Assembly (NCBI GenBank): GCA_015654535.1
Contig: JAATGU010000073.1
Coordinates: 1-42,842, forward strand
DNA length: 42,842 nt
Direction: 5' to 3'
Origin: Bacteroidales bacterium
GTDB lineage: Bacteria; Bacteroidota; Bacteroidia; Bacteroidales; Bacteroidaceae
Each line of letters starts with the position of its first letter. Position 1 is the first letter of the stretch. The notes below the pieces were generated by a model that did no database searches, was not told where the DNA came from, and saw nothing but the letters and a program-made list of their open reading frames with translations. Shown piece by piece: positions 9,762 through 18,437 of the stretch. The translations under genes and the position numbers were made by a program.

Positions 9762-10658
9762 TTAAATTTTGAAAGATTTTATTCTTTTTCTTACGAAATC
9801 TTCAAAATCAGGAGAATCGATGATCTCAATATCATGCAATAAGCCAATCACAAATCGTCCAACTCCTTCATAACTACAGACTTCCGTTTCAAAAATCCAG
9901 TCATTATCACTGATCTTTGTCAGGTGACGCTCGGCAAGGGGATACTCTCCTATAAGCAAATCCGCAGAAAGTAAACCCATCCTTAGCTTTACAGGGTAAA
10001 GTTGAAAACTACTTATTCTGAACACATCAATAAATCCGGCTTTATGCTCGGCTTGATACTGCCAGGGTTCGGATAAGAGGTTTACCTTTTCTATTCTGGA
10101 GAGGTTGAAGAGTTTGTTCTTTTTCTTTTCGGGTTCATAAGCCCAGACTTGAATATAGTTGGTGGTAAAGGCGAAAGGCTCTATTATGCGGTCACGAACT
10201 ACTTTACTGTTGGGTGAACTGTAATTGCAGAGAACTACTTGTTTCTGTTGTTCTATCGCTTCAACCAGATGGTTTACAATCGCTGCGTTTTTTCCTTTGA
10301 CAACGGTCTCGGCCAGTATTTTATAATCATAAACGGTGTAGAGTTTGCGCTTTAGATTTTGTTTCAATAAATTGGTCTCGTCTATGTTCTCAATGGCACT
10401 TTTCAGAATGTAAGCTTCTTCTTTGGTGAAGTGAATCAATTGGCTTATACCGTTGAAATAGGGAGAAGATTTATCTATTCGTATAATATTGTCTTTGCTT
10501 TTTACAGGAAAGCCGGCTTCTCTAAAGGTATCGATATACCGATAAATTGTTCGTACGGATAGTTGTAGTGTGTCTGATAAATTTTTCACGGAATAGGTTA
10601 CATTCCCTGTAAGCATTATCATAAGTCGTAGTAGTCGTTCAAGCTTGGGTTGGTCCAT
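9762..10658 (-). CDS. WYL-domain transcriptional regulator within the cas operon
   Basis: The 298-residue protein has an N-terminal winged helix-turn-helix (residues about 1-60: VKNLSDTLQLSVRTIYRYI, then the wing REAGFPV) and a WYL-type ligand-sensing domain (about 130-210: EQQKQVVLCNYSS, then YIQVWAYEPEKKKNKLFNLSRIEKV). It ends in a C-terminal WCX-like part. WYL proteins often control anti-phage systems, and their ligands are nucleotides or nucleic acids in the cases known. It lies between cas6 (5 bp after its stop) and cas8b, so it is part of the operon and a likely autoregulator of cas expression. Whether it represses or activates cannot be read from the sequence. Confidence 0.9.
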   Translation of the reverse strand: MDQPKLERLLRLMIMLTGNVTYSVKNLSDTLQLSVRTIYRYIDTFREAGFPVKSKDNIIRIDKSSPYFNGISQLIHFTKEEAYILKSAIENIDETNLLKQNLKRKLYTVYDYKILAETVVKGKNAAIVNHLVEAIEQQKQVVLCNYSSPNSKVVRDRIIEPFAFTTNYIQVWAYEPEKKKNKLFNLSRIEKVNLLSEPWQYQAEHKAGFIDVFRISSFQLYPVKLRMGLLSADLLIGEYPLAERHLTKISDNDWIFETEVCSYEGVGRFVIGLLHDIEIIDSPDFEDFVRKRIKSFKI

Positions 10659-10663
10659 CGGTG

Positions 10664-11443
10664 TCAGTTATTATGGACTTTCACCATTCCCCATCCTTGC
10701 GATCCTTTCATTCCTATTCCGCTTTCATACATTATCTTCATCAACTCCTCGTTTATCTGAATCTTAAACCTGCACATATATCCTTTTACTTTAGTTTCTT
10801 CCGGCGTTCCTGCTTTGAACGTTATCAGTACTGGCTTGGGAGTATTTAATACTTCAAAAACGAAATGTAGTGTGCCGGAATAAGGCTTTCCGTAAAATGC
10901 CTGATACCGATTTAATAAACTGGAAAGGATTGATTCTTTTGCCCGCACGTCTGATGGAGAGAGGTAATCCGTTTTGCCATTCTCATTACGTAACGCAATA
11001 CAGATAGGAGATAGTGTTTCAAATACCATCTCTCCTTCAAAGTGGGGAGAAGGAAGAACTTCAATGTTCTGCACGCGAAATTGTACCATATTCTTTTGAT
11101 TTCCCAACTGAAATGTTTGATTCATAAATACACCCTGAACAAACTTTTCGGTAGACTCTTCGGGTAAAAAAGAAACGTACCACTCAACTGTATCACTATT
11201 AATAATGATACGTGCGCGTTCTTTATCTATAGTATACCGGGGAATAAAAAGCCTGGAGTAGGTAAACAACTTAAATTGTTTAGATTCTAAAGTGAAGCCA
11301 TTGTTATGCAGCCAATCTGAATAGTTTTCACTTGCCCGGGATAGAATTTTGTATATAACTGCAGATTGCTCGTATTGGTAGTTCAGCGGAAGTGCATTTC
11401 CATAAATTAGTTTTTCTATGTTTAATATTATCTTGAATCTCAT
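10664..11443 (-). CDS. cas6: crRNA-processing endoribonuclease Cas6
   Basis: Cas6 cuts the repeat RNA to leave the ATTGAAAT handle seen in the array. I chose the ATG at 11443 because MRFKIILNIEKLIYGNALPL is the normal Cas6 start, and the reading frame upstream of it runs through the predicted promoter. The 259-residue protein has the first RAMP fold with H46 in DWLHNNGF, a candidate catalytic His. The C-terminal Gly-rich loop GIGMKGSQGWGMVKV (residues 242-256) is the most characteristic Cas6 motif. It is the first gene of the cas operon. The stop is TGA. Confidence 0.94.
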   Translation of the reverse strand: MRFKIILNIEKLIYGNALPLNYQYEQSAVIYKILSRASENYSDWLHNNGFTLESKQFKLFTYSRLFIPRYTIDKERARIIINSDTVEWYVSFLPEESTEKFVQGVFMNQTFQLGNQKNMVQFRVQNIEVLPSPHFEGEMVFETLSPICIALRNENGKTDYLSPSDVRAKESILSSLLNRYQAFYGKPYSGTLHFVFEVLNTPKPVLITFKAGTPEETKVKGYMCRFKIQINEELMKIMYESGIGMKGSQGWGMVKVHNN

Positions 11444-11461
11444 AAGCCTTTTTTTATTGGG

Positions 11462-11484
11462 TAAAATTACAAAACAAGATTGAC
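11462..11484 (-). promoter_or_regulatory. Candidate cas operon promoter upstream of cas6
   Basis: On the minus strand GTCAATCTTGTTTTG (11484-11470) is directly followed by TAATTTTA (11469-11462), one base off the -7 box TAnnTTTG. The predicted start, near 11456, is about 12 nt before the cas6 ATG. The upstream 15-mer is the one also found before cas8b, at the same distance from its -7-like box. Confidence 0.5.
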
Positions 11485-11523
11485 GATTCCAATAAAAAAC
11501 AGACAAAAGATGAATCTAATTCT

Positions 11524-11548
11524 AAAAAATAGAAATCTTCTATTTTTA
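11524..11548 (-). terminator. AT-rich hairpin between arabinan operon and cas operon
   Basis: A perfect 10-bp inverted repeat (AAAAATAGAA at 11525-11534, TTCTATTTTT at 11538-11547) with a 3-nt loop lies between the GH43 stop and cas6. On the minus strand the second arm runs into T residues, as in an intrinsic terminator. A second weak AT hairpin lies at 11654-11689, overlapping the GH43 stop. The stems have almost no GC, so strength is uncertain. The rest of 11507-11676 shows no gene. Confidence 0.4.
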
Positions 11549-11676
11549 TCTTTGATTGCAGCCTCTTGTTCATCTCTTTTGAATTAGCAGGCATGCTTAG
11601 ACTAATTTATTGTTTTCATAAAATGATATTGGAGTAAACATGTAATGAGGTTTAAAAGTAAAAAAAGGCAGAGCTT

Positions 11677-13341
11677 TTATTTTACTTTTTTACCCCAATA
11701 TGTTGCGTTTAGATTTTTTTCAGTTCCGGCATATACAAATGTTACACAGCGTGGGGTGGCTTCCCAATCGACTTCGCGTTCAACGCAAACAACAACGTTG
11801 CCCAATGTTAGTTGCTTTTTTGTCGCATCGTAACTCCAATTGCCTGTCAGTGTTCCCGACATAGTGCCGTCGGCATTGAGGGTTAGAGTAGAGGCGCGAT
11901 CTTGTTCGCCATAGCTGTATTTAAGGTTTATGTGCTCCCATGTTCCTACAAGCGAGTCTTTGGTTATAGTACCGTAATCGGGCACGGCGGCGTAACGTTC
12001 GGGCAATGCTATTGGCCACAGGTTGTCTGGTTCGCTTGGAGAGGCCGGACACCATACAATGCGGCGTACGTGCCCCATCATAATGGCATTGGAGTAGGCG
12101 TTGCCATTAGCGTTGGCAGGCAATCGTCCTTGCGACATGTAGAACCATTCGTTGGTATTTTCCTTTTGGAAGATACAGCAGTGTGATATGCCTACCCATC
12201 CGTTGCTAAGATTGAATTTGTAAGGGTGGGTTACGATAGGGTAGCAGTCACCGCTTCCGTTGGTGAAATTGCGCCCGGTGATGTCGAGGTATGGACCTTC
12301 GATGTTTGCGCTTCTGACCACTCTCGTGTTGTATGGTATGTCGAGGCCATCGTAGGCCATGAACAAATAGTAGTAACCATCTTTGTATATTATTTCGGGA
12401 GCTTCACTGCCTTGCCAACGCGACGAGGCTGCACGTGTGCCAATTCTCACACCATATCGAGCTGTTAGTTCACTTGCACTGTTTGCGTAAGGCTCACCAA
12501 GCGTGTTGAGAGGCTTACCTGTTGTTGCATCGACTTGTAAAAGTGCTAAGCCGCTATGCCACGAGCCATGTATGAGGTAATGTTTTCCCTCGGGTGTTAC
12601 TATATATGTAGGGTCAATGGCGTTGTAGTAGAAATAGGCGTCCCAATCCGATAAACTGGAACGACTGTAGTTTTTACCACGGTCTGATGATGAATAGGTA
12701 ACGAAACCCTTGTCGGTCCATACAGCTCCGGTGGGATCGGTCGATTCGCACATGCCGATAAAGGCGCGTTCTGTCCAGCTTCCATCAAAGTTGGCTGAGA
12801 TGTTGGCTTTGCCAGTTTTGATGTAGTTATCGATAACTATGCTGTAGTACATACGCAAGATCTCTTGTCCTCCAACGTTGACTTGGCGTACTACCGGTGC
12901 CCAGTAGCCGTATACTATGTTGTCTTTGGCAATGGCACCGAGACCCATGCGTGAACGAATAGCGTTGAGCGAGTCGGCTACCCAAGAGGGTGCTTCATAA
13001 AAAGGTCCGCCTACCCATTCCCAATTAACCAAATCGGTTGAACGTTTGCCTTGAAAATGTCCATGTCCTTCGGCAGCATTACCATACGAGGCATCGGTGC
13101 CGTACATATAGTAATATCCATTGTAGTAGGCAACCGATGGGTCGTGAACGTTGGCCAGATTCCACTTGTTTCGGTTTGCCCACGATGATATCGATGAATA
13201 GTCGTCGGCGTATGTTGGAATGGTGAAATTTGTAACGGTGTCAGGCTCATCCTTTTTAGGTTCAAAATCATTGTCTTTGCAACCTACAAACGATAGAGCA
13301 ATTATGCTGATAGATAAAATCAGTAAATATTTTAGTCTCAT
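11677..13341 (-). CDS. GH43 endo-arabinanase-like surface lipoprotein
   Basis: This 554-residue protein is predicted to cut alpha-1,5-arabinan at the cell surface. A lipoprotein signal ends at C21 (LSFVGC). The five-bladed GH43 propeller carries the catalytic base D67 in VHDPSV, the pKa-modulating D243 in NAIDPTYIV and the general acid E313 in GSEAPEI. A C-terminal beta-barrel domain (about 455-554, SLVGTWEHINLKYSYG onward) is the lipocalin-like add-on common in this arabinanase subgroup. It is the last gene of the lipoprotein-SusC-SusD operon, 84 bp after SusD and behind a hairpin. It is paralogous to the GH43 at 37406. Its GC content looks clearly higher than that of the cas genes beside it. 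Substrate is inferred from family and context. Confidence 0.9.
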   Translation of the reverse strand: MRLKYLLILSISIIALSFVGCKDNDFEPKKDEPDTVTNFTIPTYADDYSSISSWANRNKWNLANVHDPSVAYYNGYYYMYGTDASYGNAAEGHGHFQGKRSTDLVNWEWVGGPFYEAPSWVADSLNAIRSRMGLGAIAKDNIVYGYWAPVVRQVNVGGQEILRMYYSIVIDNYIKTGKANISANFDGSWTERAFIGMCESTDPTGAVWTDKGFVTYSSSDRGKNYSRSSLSDWDAYFYYNAIDPTYIVTPEGKHYLIHGSWHSGLALLQVDATTGKPLNTLGEPYANSASELTARYGVRIGTRAASSRWQGSEAPEIIYKDGYYYLFMAYDGLDIPYNTRVVRSANIEGPYLDITGRNFTNGSGDCYPIVTHPYKFNLSNGWVGISHCCIFQKENTNEWFYMSQGRLPANANGNAYSNAIMMGHVRRIVWCPASPSEPDNLWPIALPERYAAVPDYGTITKDSLVGTWEHINLKYSYGEQDRASTLTLNADGTMSGTLTGNWSYDATKKQLTLGNVVVCVEREVDWEATPRCVTFVYAGTEKNLNATYWGKKVK

Positions 13342-13367
13342 GTCTAATATATTATTAATTTAAAAAT

Positions 13368-13406
13368 CTTCCTTATCAACATACAAAAAATACATTGATA
13401 AGGAAG
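13368..13406 (-). terminator. Intra-operon hairpin between susD and GH43
   Basis: A perfect 12-bp inverted repeat (CTTCCTTATCAA at 13368-13379, TTGATAAGGAAG at 13395-13406) has a 15-nt loop. On the minus strand the second arm is followed by ATTTTTAAATT, so it resembles an intrinsic terminator or attenuator. It would lower GH43 mRNA relative to SusC and SusD. The remaining spacer shows nothing else. Confidence 0.6.
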
Positions 13407-13425
13407 TGGTTAATTTAAGAGATTA

Positions 13426-15180
13426 CTACTTTACAATAGGATGAACAGTCCATTTAGCTAAGAAAGCAGGTCCATTATCTTCATTCTTGTTTGCCGAGTT
13501 ACCTACAAGGTGAGGGTTGGCATTAAGAGTAGACTGATATATTGGGAAATATTCATGTCCCTTATAATAGTATTTGAACGATGAATCGTCAGCGGTTGCG
13601 GCGGTAAGCTCATCTGTTGAGGCTTTGCCATCGCGCTTATAATAACCATGTTCAACCAACTGATTCAGACGATCTGCATCGTAGAAGAATCCCCAACGGA
13701 GTAAGTCAATACCACGTCCGTTTTCGCAACCGAATTCTTTTGGACGTTCAACGTTTGCTATTTGTTCGAAAAGAGCATCTTTAGACGGGAAGTCGGAAAG
13801 TTTAAGATCTTTAAGAGCAACGCGTTCACGTACGATGTTAATGTAATCGATAGCAGTTTGGGTTGGGCCATTGATTTCATTTTCGCATTCTGCTGCACGC
13901 AATAAAACATCGCTATAACGCATAAGGCGTAGGTTGATTCCACAATGCAATCCGGTAGTAATAGAACTGTAGATGTTGTTTCTTGCATTGGTGAACTTAG
14001 CTATTGAAATACCACCTTGGGCACTGTTCGATAGAGGAGTTGCAGTTATGTCTTTTTGATAAACAGTGTTGCAACGAGGATCTCCATTAGGATATGCCGC
14101 AGTTTTCAGGCCGGTATAGCTACTATATTTATCTTCGAATGTAACCAATGTCCAATATAAACGAGGATCGAGACGGTCATCTGTACAGTTCTCTTTTCTG
14201 AATAGGTTATACAACCAAGGTGCACCAGCCAAGTCGCCCCAACTACCCAATTCTTGAGAAGCGTAGTTGCTTTCTACAGCGTGACCCTGAGTAGCTTGCG
14301 AGCTTATGTTTACCGGAGTCCACTCTTCGTCGGTGCCACCTGTGCCATAGTCCATATATTGAACTTCGAAGAGGCTCTCTGAGTTATTTTCGTATGCCGA
14401 ACCTTCTCTGAAGTTGTCACCATAGTCGGCTGTAAGTTCATAATGTCCGTACACGCCGGCGATGATGTCTTTCAGCACAGTATAAGCTTCAGAATATTTA
14501 TGACGGAACATAAGTGCACGAGCCAAATATCCGGCAGCAGCACCGCTTGTAGCACGACCTTTAGCAAATTCGCCACCCGCATCGCGCGATGGCAATATTT
14601 GCATAGCTTTTTTGAGGTCAGCCTCTATTTGGTCAAACACCTCGTCTTGCGTATTGTTGGATGCATACATGGTGTTGATGTCTGAATAAGAAGCATAGTC
14701 TGTAATCAATGGAACAGTCTGGTAATATGTAGCCAATTCATAGTATGCCAAAGATCTGAGGAAGAGAGCCTGTCCGGCTATCTTATTATAAGAATCTTCC
14801 GACATATTAACACCATCGACTTTCGACAATACAAAGTTTGTGCGGTTTACTACATGGTAGCAGTCGCGCCATGGCCACATGTCACCTATTTCGATTGTAC
14901 CCGGAGAATTGAGGTTGTCGTACTCCAAATACCACTGCTGAGATGAGTTCCAAACTTCGTCGCCACGTACAGCATCCAAAGTGTAGCCAACGCGGGCAAA
15001 TGTACCTTCGAGGCGTATACGGTTATAGCACGCAATGACAGCCTCCTGAAGATCTGACTCTGTATTGCCAAAATCGTAGGTTGTCTGATTGTTCGGGTTC
15101 TGAACATCGAGTTCGTCATTGCAGGCTGTCATGCCTCCAATGAGTGCCAGCATTGTTAGAATTATATTTAAACTTTTCAT
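13426..15180 (-). CDS. SusD-family outer-membrane glycan-binding lipoprotein (arabinan locus)
   Basis: SusD proteins form the lid over a SusC transporter and capture the oligosaccharide. The 584-residue product has a lipoprotein signal ending at C20 (GGMTAC). It has the helical TPR-like core (KIAGQALFLRSLAYYELATYY; GRATSGAAAGYLARALMFR) and the RagB/SusD C-terminal part (LRLMRYSDVLLRAAECENE; GIDLLRWGFFYDADRLNQ; then the YFPIYQSTLNANPHL end motif). It starts 30 bp after the SusC stop and belongs to the same operon. It is intact although its SusC partner has a stop codon. Confidence 0.95.
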   Translation of the reverse strand: MKSLNIILTMLALIGGMTACNDELDVQNPNNQTTYDFGNTESDLQEAVIACYNRIRLEGTFARVGYTLDAVRGDEVWNSSQQWYLEYDNLNSPGTIEIGDMWPWRDCYHVVNRTNFVLSKVDGVNMSEDSYNKIAGQALFLRSLAYYELATYYQTVPLITDYASYSDINTMYASNNTQDEVFDQIEADLKKAMQILPSRDAGGEFAKGRATSGAAAGYLARALMFRHKYSEAYTVLKDIIAGVYGHYELTADYGDNFREGSAYENNSESLFEVQYMDYGTGGTDEEWTPVNISSQATQGHAVESNYASQELGSWGDLAGAPWLYNLFRKENCTDDRLDPRLYWTLVTFEDKYSSYTGLKTAAYPNGDPRCNTVYQKDITATPLSNSAQGGISIAKFTNARNNIYSSITTGLHCGINLRLMRYSDVLLRAAECENEINGPTQTAIDYINIVRERVALKDLKLSDFPSKDALFEQIANVERPKEFGCENGRGIDLLRWGFFYDADRLNQLVEHGYYKRDGKASTDELTAATADDSSFKYYYKGHEYFPIYQSTLNANPHLVGNSANKNEDNGPAFLAKWTVHPIVK

Positions 15181-15210
15181 ATTGATACTCTATTTTTTAG
15201 ATTATATTTT

Positions 15211-18200
15211 TTAGAATGAGAAGTGTGCACCGAACATGATGGTTCGTGGTGTTGGATACGAAGCATAGTTATAACCGGGGGTGAATGTACCTCCGGCGAA
15301 GTCTACGTTGTAACCTTTGTATTTGGACAATGTGGCCAAATTTTGACCCGATGCGTATATACGAACGCCTTTAACATAGCCACCAAACAATTTGTCAGGA
15401 ACGTTATAGCCCAATTCGATGTTGGCAATTTTCAGATATGATGCATTTTGTATGAAACGCTGGCTGAACATATCGTTGGTGATTGAACCTGTCGATTTGT
15501 ATGCTACGCGAGGCACATTGGTGTTTGTGTTCTCCGGTGTCCAAGCATTCAATAGATCAACGTCCTTGTTGAGTGCACCGTATGAGCTGCGCAATGTGAC
15601 GTCAACAAAATCTACAGCTTTGAAATTTGCAGCTCCATATGTCGATATGCTCAAGTCAAAACCTTTCCATTCAGCACGTACATTCAAGCCGTAATGAATC
15701 TTTGGTATACCGCTACCCAGGAATTTCTGGTCGGCGTTGGTAATTTCGCCGTCGTTGTTGAGGTCGGCGTATATAACATCACCCGGTTGTGCTCCGTTCT
15801 GATTAATGTGTTGGCCATTTGAGTTGACACGGTTATCTATCTCTGCTTTCGACTGGAAGATACCTTCGGAAAAGTAGCCATAGAATTCACCAACTTCACG
15901 ACCTACCTCTGTGCGGCAGTAGCCATCGGTACGAGGTTCGCCTGAAACGCCCAACTTTGTTACCTCATTTTTGAGGGTAGATAAGTTTGCAGAAATGTCA
16001 AACTTAACAGCATGGTTATGATTGTGATATGCAAGCAAGAACTCAAGACCTGAGTTTTCCATTGTTGCTGCGTTCATCGTTACTGTTTCGTTGGTAGCAC
16101 CTGCATTGGCCGGTACTGCTACACTATAAAGAAGGTCTTCTGATGTTGCCTTATACCAGTCGAAAGTAAATTCCAACTGATTGTTGAACATACCGAGGTC
16201 GAGACCAAAGTCAACAGTTTTCTTCTTTTCCCATTTGATGGCTGTGTTTACATAGTTTGATATTGCTGAACCGGTAACCTTATCATTTCCAAAGCTATAT
16301 GTGTAGTTACCTCTCGACATAACATCCATGTATTGGTATTCGCCTATGTTCTCATTACCAAGTTCACCATAGCTACCGCGAATCTTGAGTAGGTTGATAG
16401 TCGATTTGGCTACAGGGAAGAAGTTTTCACGTTCGATACGCCAACCTGCTGATACAGATGGGAACCAGCCCCAACGGTCCTCTGAAGAAAGACGGCTTGA
16501 ACCATCACGACGTGCTGTTGCCGAAAAAAGGTATTTCTCATCGAAATCGTAGTTGATGCGACCAATATACGATGCCAATACATGTTCGCTTTCATCACTT
16601 GCTCCTGATGTCTCCTCTGCGTTATCTACTTGCAAATAATATGGTTCAGGAAGGTTAACGCCTGTGCCTGTGAGTGTGTGATAGAGTTCGCGCTCGAATG
16701 TTTGACCAACAACCGCATTGATGTGATTGCGTCCAAATTTACCATCGTAGCTCATCGTGTTTTCTATAAGTGCATCGCTATAGCTACGATAGCCCTCTGA
16801 CAGGTTCTCATTGCTCTTTGCCAAATAGTTTGTTGTACTCTGTATAAATGCAGGTACGAATGTAAAGTCCTTTGCATAAGTTAGGCTGTACGACAAGTTA
16901 AGGTTGTAATCTAACTTGTGATTGCTGCTCTTGAGGCCAACCATGCTTATGAGGTCAACATTTGCAGAACCTGAGGCAACAACACGGTCAACAGTTGTGT
17001 TCCTCTTTATTAAACTATTTTCAAGCAGAACGTTCGTTACACGCAAGTCTCCATGAACGTCGTCATAGTAAGTACCAAAACCGTAAGAGTCGTAGCTGTA
17101 TTCTGATGCAGCCGAAATTTTGTCGTCGAGAACCCAAGTCGATTCATCGTAAGCCTTGATGGTTGGAGGTAAAATTAGAGCCGAAGCCATTACAGGATAT
17201 TATGAACCATATAGACCCTGTACGTACTCGTTAGCGTTACTGAGAGCCATGTTGTCCTGCGAGCTGTGGCTATACACTATGTTAGTTTTGAATTTGATAA
17301 ACTTAACATCCATCGTATTGTTGATACGGGCAGTGTAACGGTCATAGTTTGGACCGGCACCTACCATTGTTCCTTTCTGGCTATAGTAGTCGAGAGCGAT
17401 GTTGTAAGTATTGTTAGCGCCACCTCCTGACATGTTGATGCTGTGATTCTGACGAATACCTGTTTTGAACGCCTCATCGAACCAATTTGTGTTAACTTTG
17501 TCTGGATCGATATATTTTGCGTTTGTAGTATCGTATCCGGCAGGAACATCCATGCCACTGTTATTGTATGCCATGGTGACGTATTTACCATATTGGTATG
17601 AATCCATAACATCGTACACTCCACTCTGCACTTGGTCGAAACCAACGTAGCCGCTGTAGTCTATCTTCATGGCTTGGTTCTTCTTACCTTGCTTTGTGGT
17701 GATGATAATCACGCCGTTGGCAGCACGCGAACCGTAGATTGCGGCAGCAGAAGCATCCTTAAGTACCTGAAGGGTTTCGATATCGTTTGGCGAGAAGTCG
17801 CGTATTGTTGTTCCCATTGGTACTCCATCGACAACGTAGAGAGGTGCGGTGCTACCGAACGAACCGATACCACGAATACGTACTGTAGGGTCGGCTCCCG
17901 GTTGTCCGTCGGATGTAATTTGAACACCGGCTACTTTTCCTTCGAGCAATGTTGAGATGTTTGAGTTTGATACTTTCTTCATCTCTTCAGTGTTGACAAT
18001 GGCAACCGAACCTGTGAGATCAACCTTGCGTTGTGTACCGTAACCTATTACTACCACTTGGTCGAGTTCTTTTATATTCGAAACCAATGTGATGTTGCTG
18101 AGTTTAGTTTTTCCTCCAACGGTTACTTCAATACTTTTGAATCCTATAAAAGATACTATCAGCGTAGCATCTGAAGGAACAGAAATAGAGAAGTTACCAT

Positions 18201-18408
18201 CAGTGTCGGTAATGACACCATTGGATGTACCTTTTTGTTGTATGGTTGCGCCTGAAAGCAATTCTCCTTTTTCGTCAACGATTTTACCTTTTACTATTAT
18301 ATTGCTTGGTTGAGTCATTGACATCTGGTCGATATTGCCGTTGCCCTCTGCGTATGTTGCTGGTGCGAGCGCCAGCAATCCCAACAGAATTAAATATGAA
18401 TATTTCAT
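15211..18408 (-). pseudogene. SusC-family TonB-dependent transporter with one in-frame TAA (arabinan locus)
   Basis: Together the two halves make one SusC of about 1,064 residues in a single frame. The N-terminal half (18408-17200, 402 aa) has a signal peptide, the carboxypeptidase-regulatory-like domain (about 37-115), the TonB-box area (ELDQVVVIGYGTQRK) and the plug (DASAAAIYGSRAANGVIII), plus the first barrel strands. A TAA at 17202-17200 follows VQGLYGS. The frame then continues YPVMASALILPPTIK through the rest of the barrel to the usual Phe end (MFGAHFSF). There is no frameshift or other damage, so the stop is recent, a sequencing error, or suppressed. If real, no working transporter would be made from this gene. 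Confidence 0.85.
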
Positions 18409-18437
18409 AATTTAAATATTTTTTATCTTATTGATTA

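Noticed and set aside
11444..11506. Longer cas6 starting at 11506
   Set aside because: The extra 21 residues have no Cas6 similarity and cover the predicted promoter.
11547..11554. TATCTTTG on the plus strand as a promoter of an antisense RNA to GH43
   Set aside because: It is a full -7 match, but it sits in the AT-rich hairpin region and no transcript or gene follows; one box alone is too weak.
11902..18410. Open frames on the plus strand opposite GH43, SusD and SusC
   Set aside because: They are antisense to well-supported genes, have no recognisable protein features, and follow from the codon pattern of the true genes.
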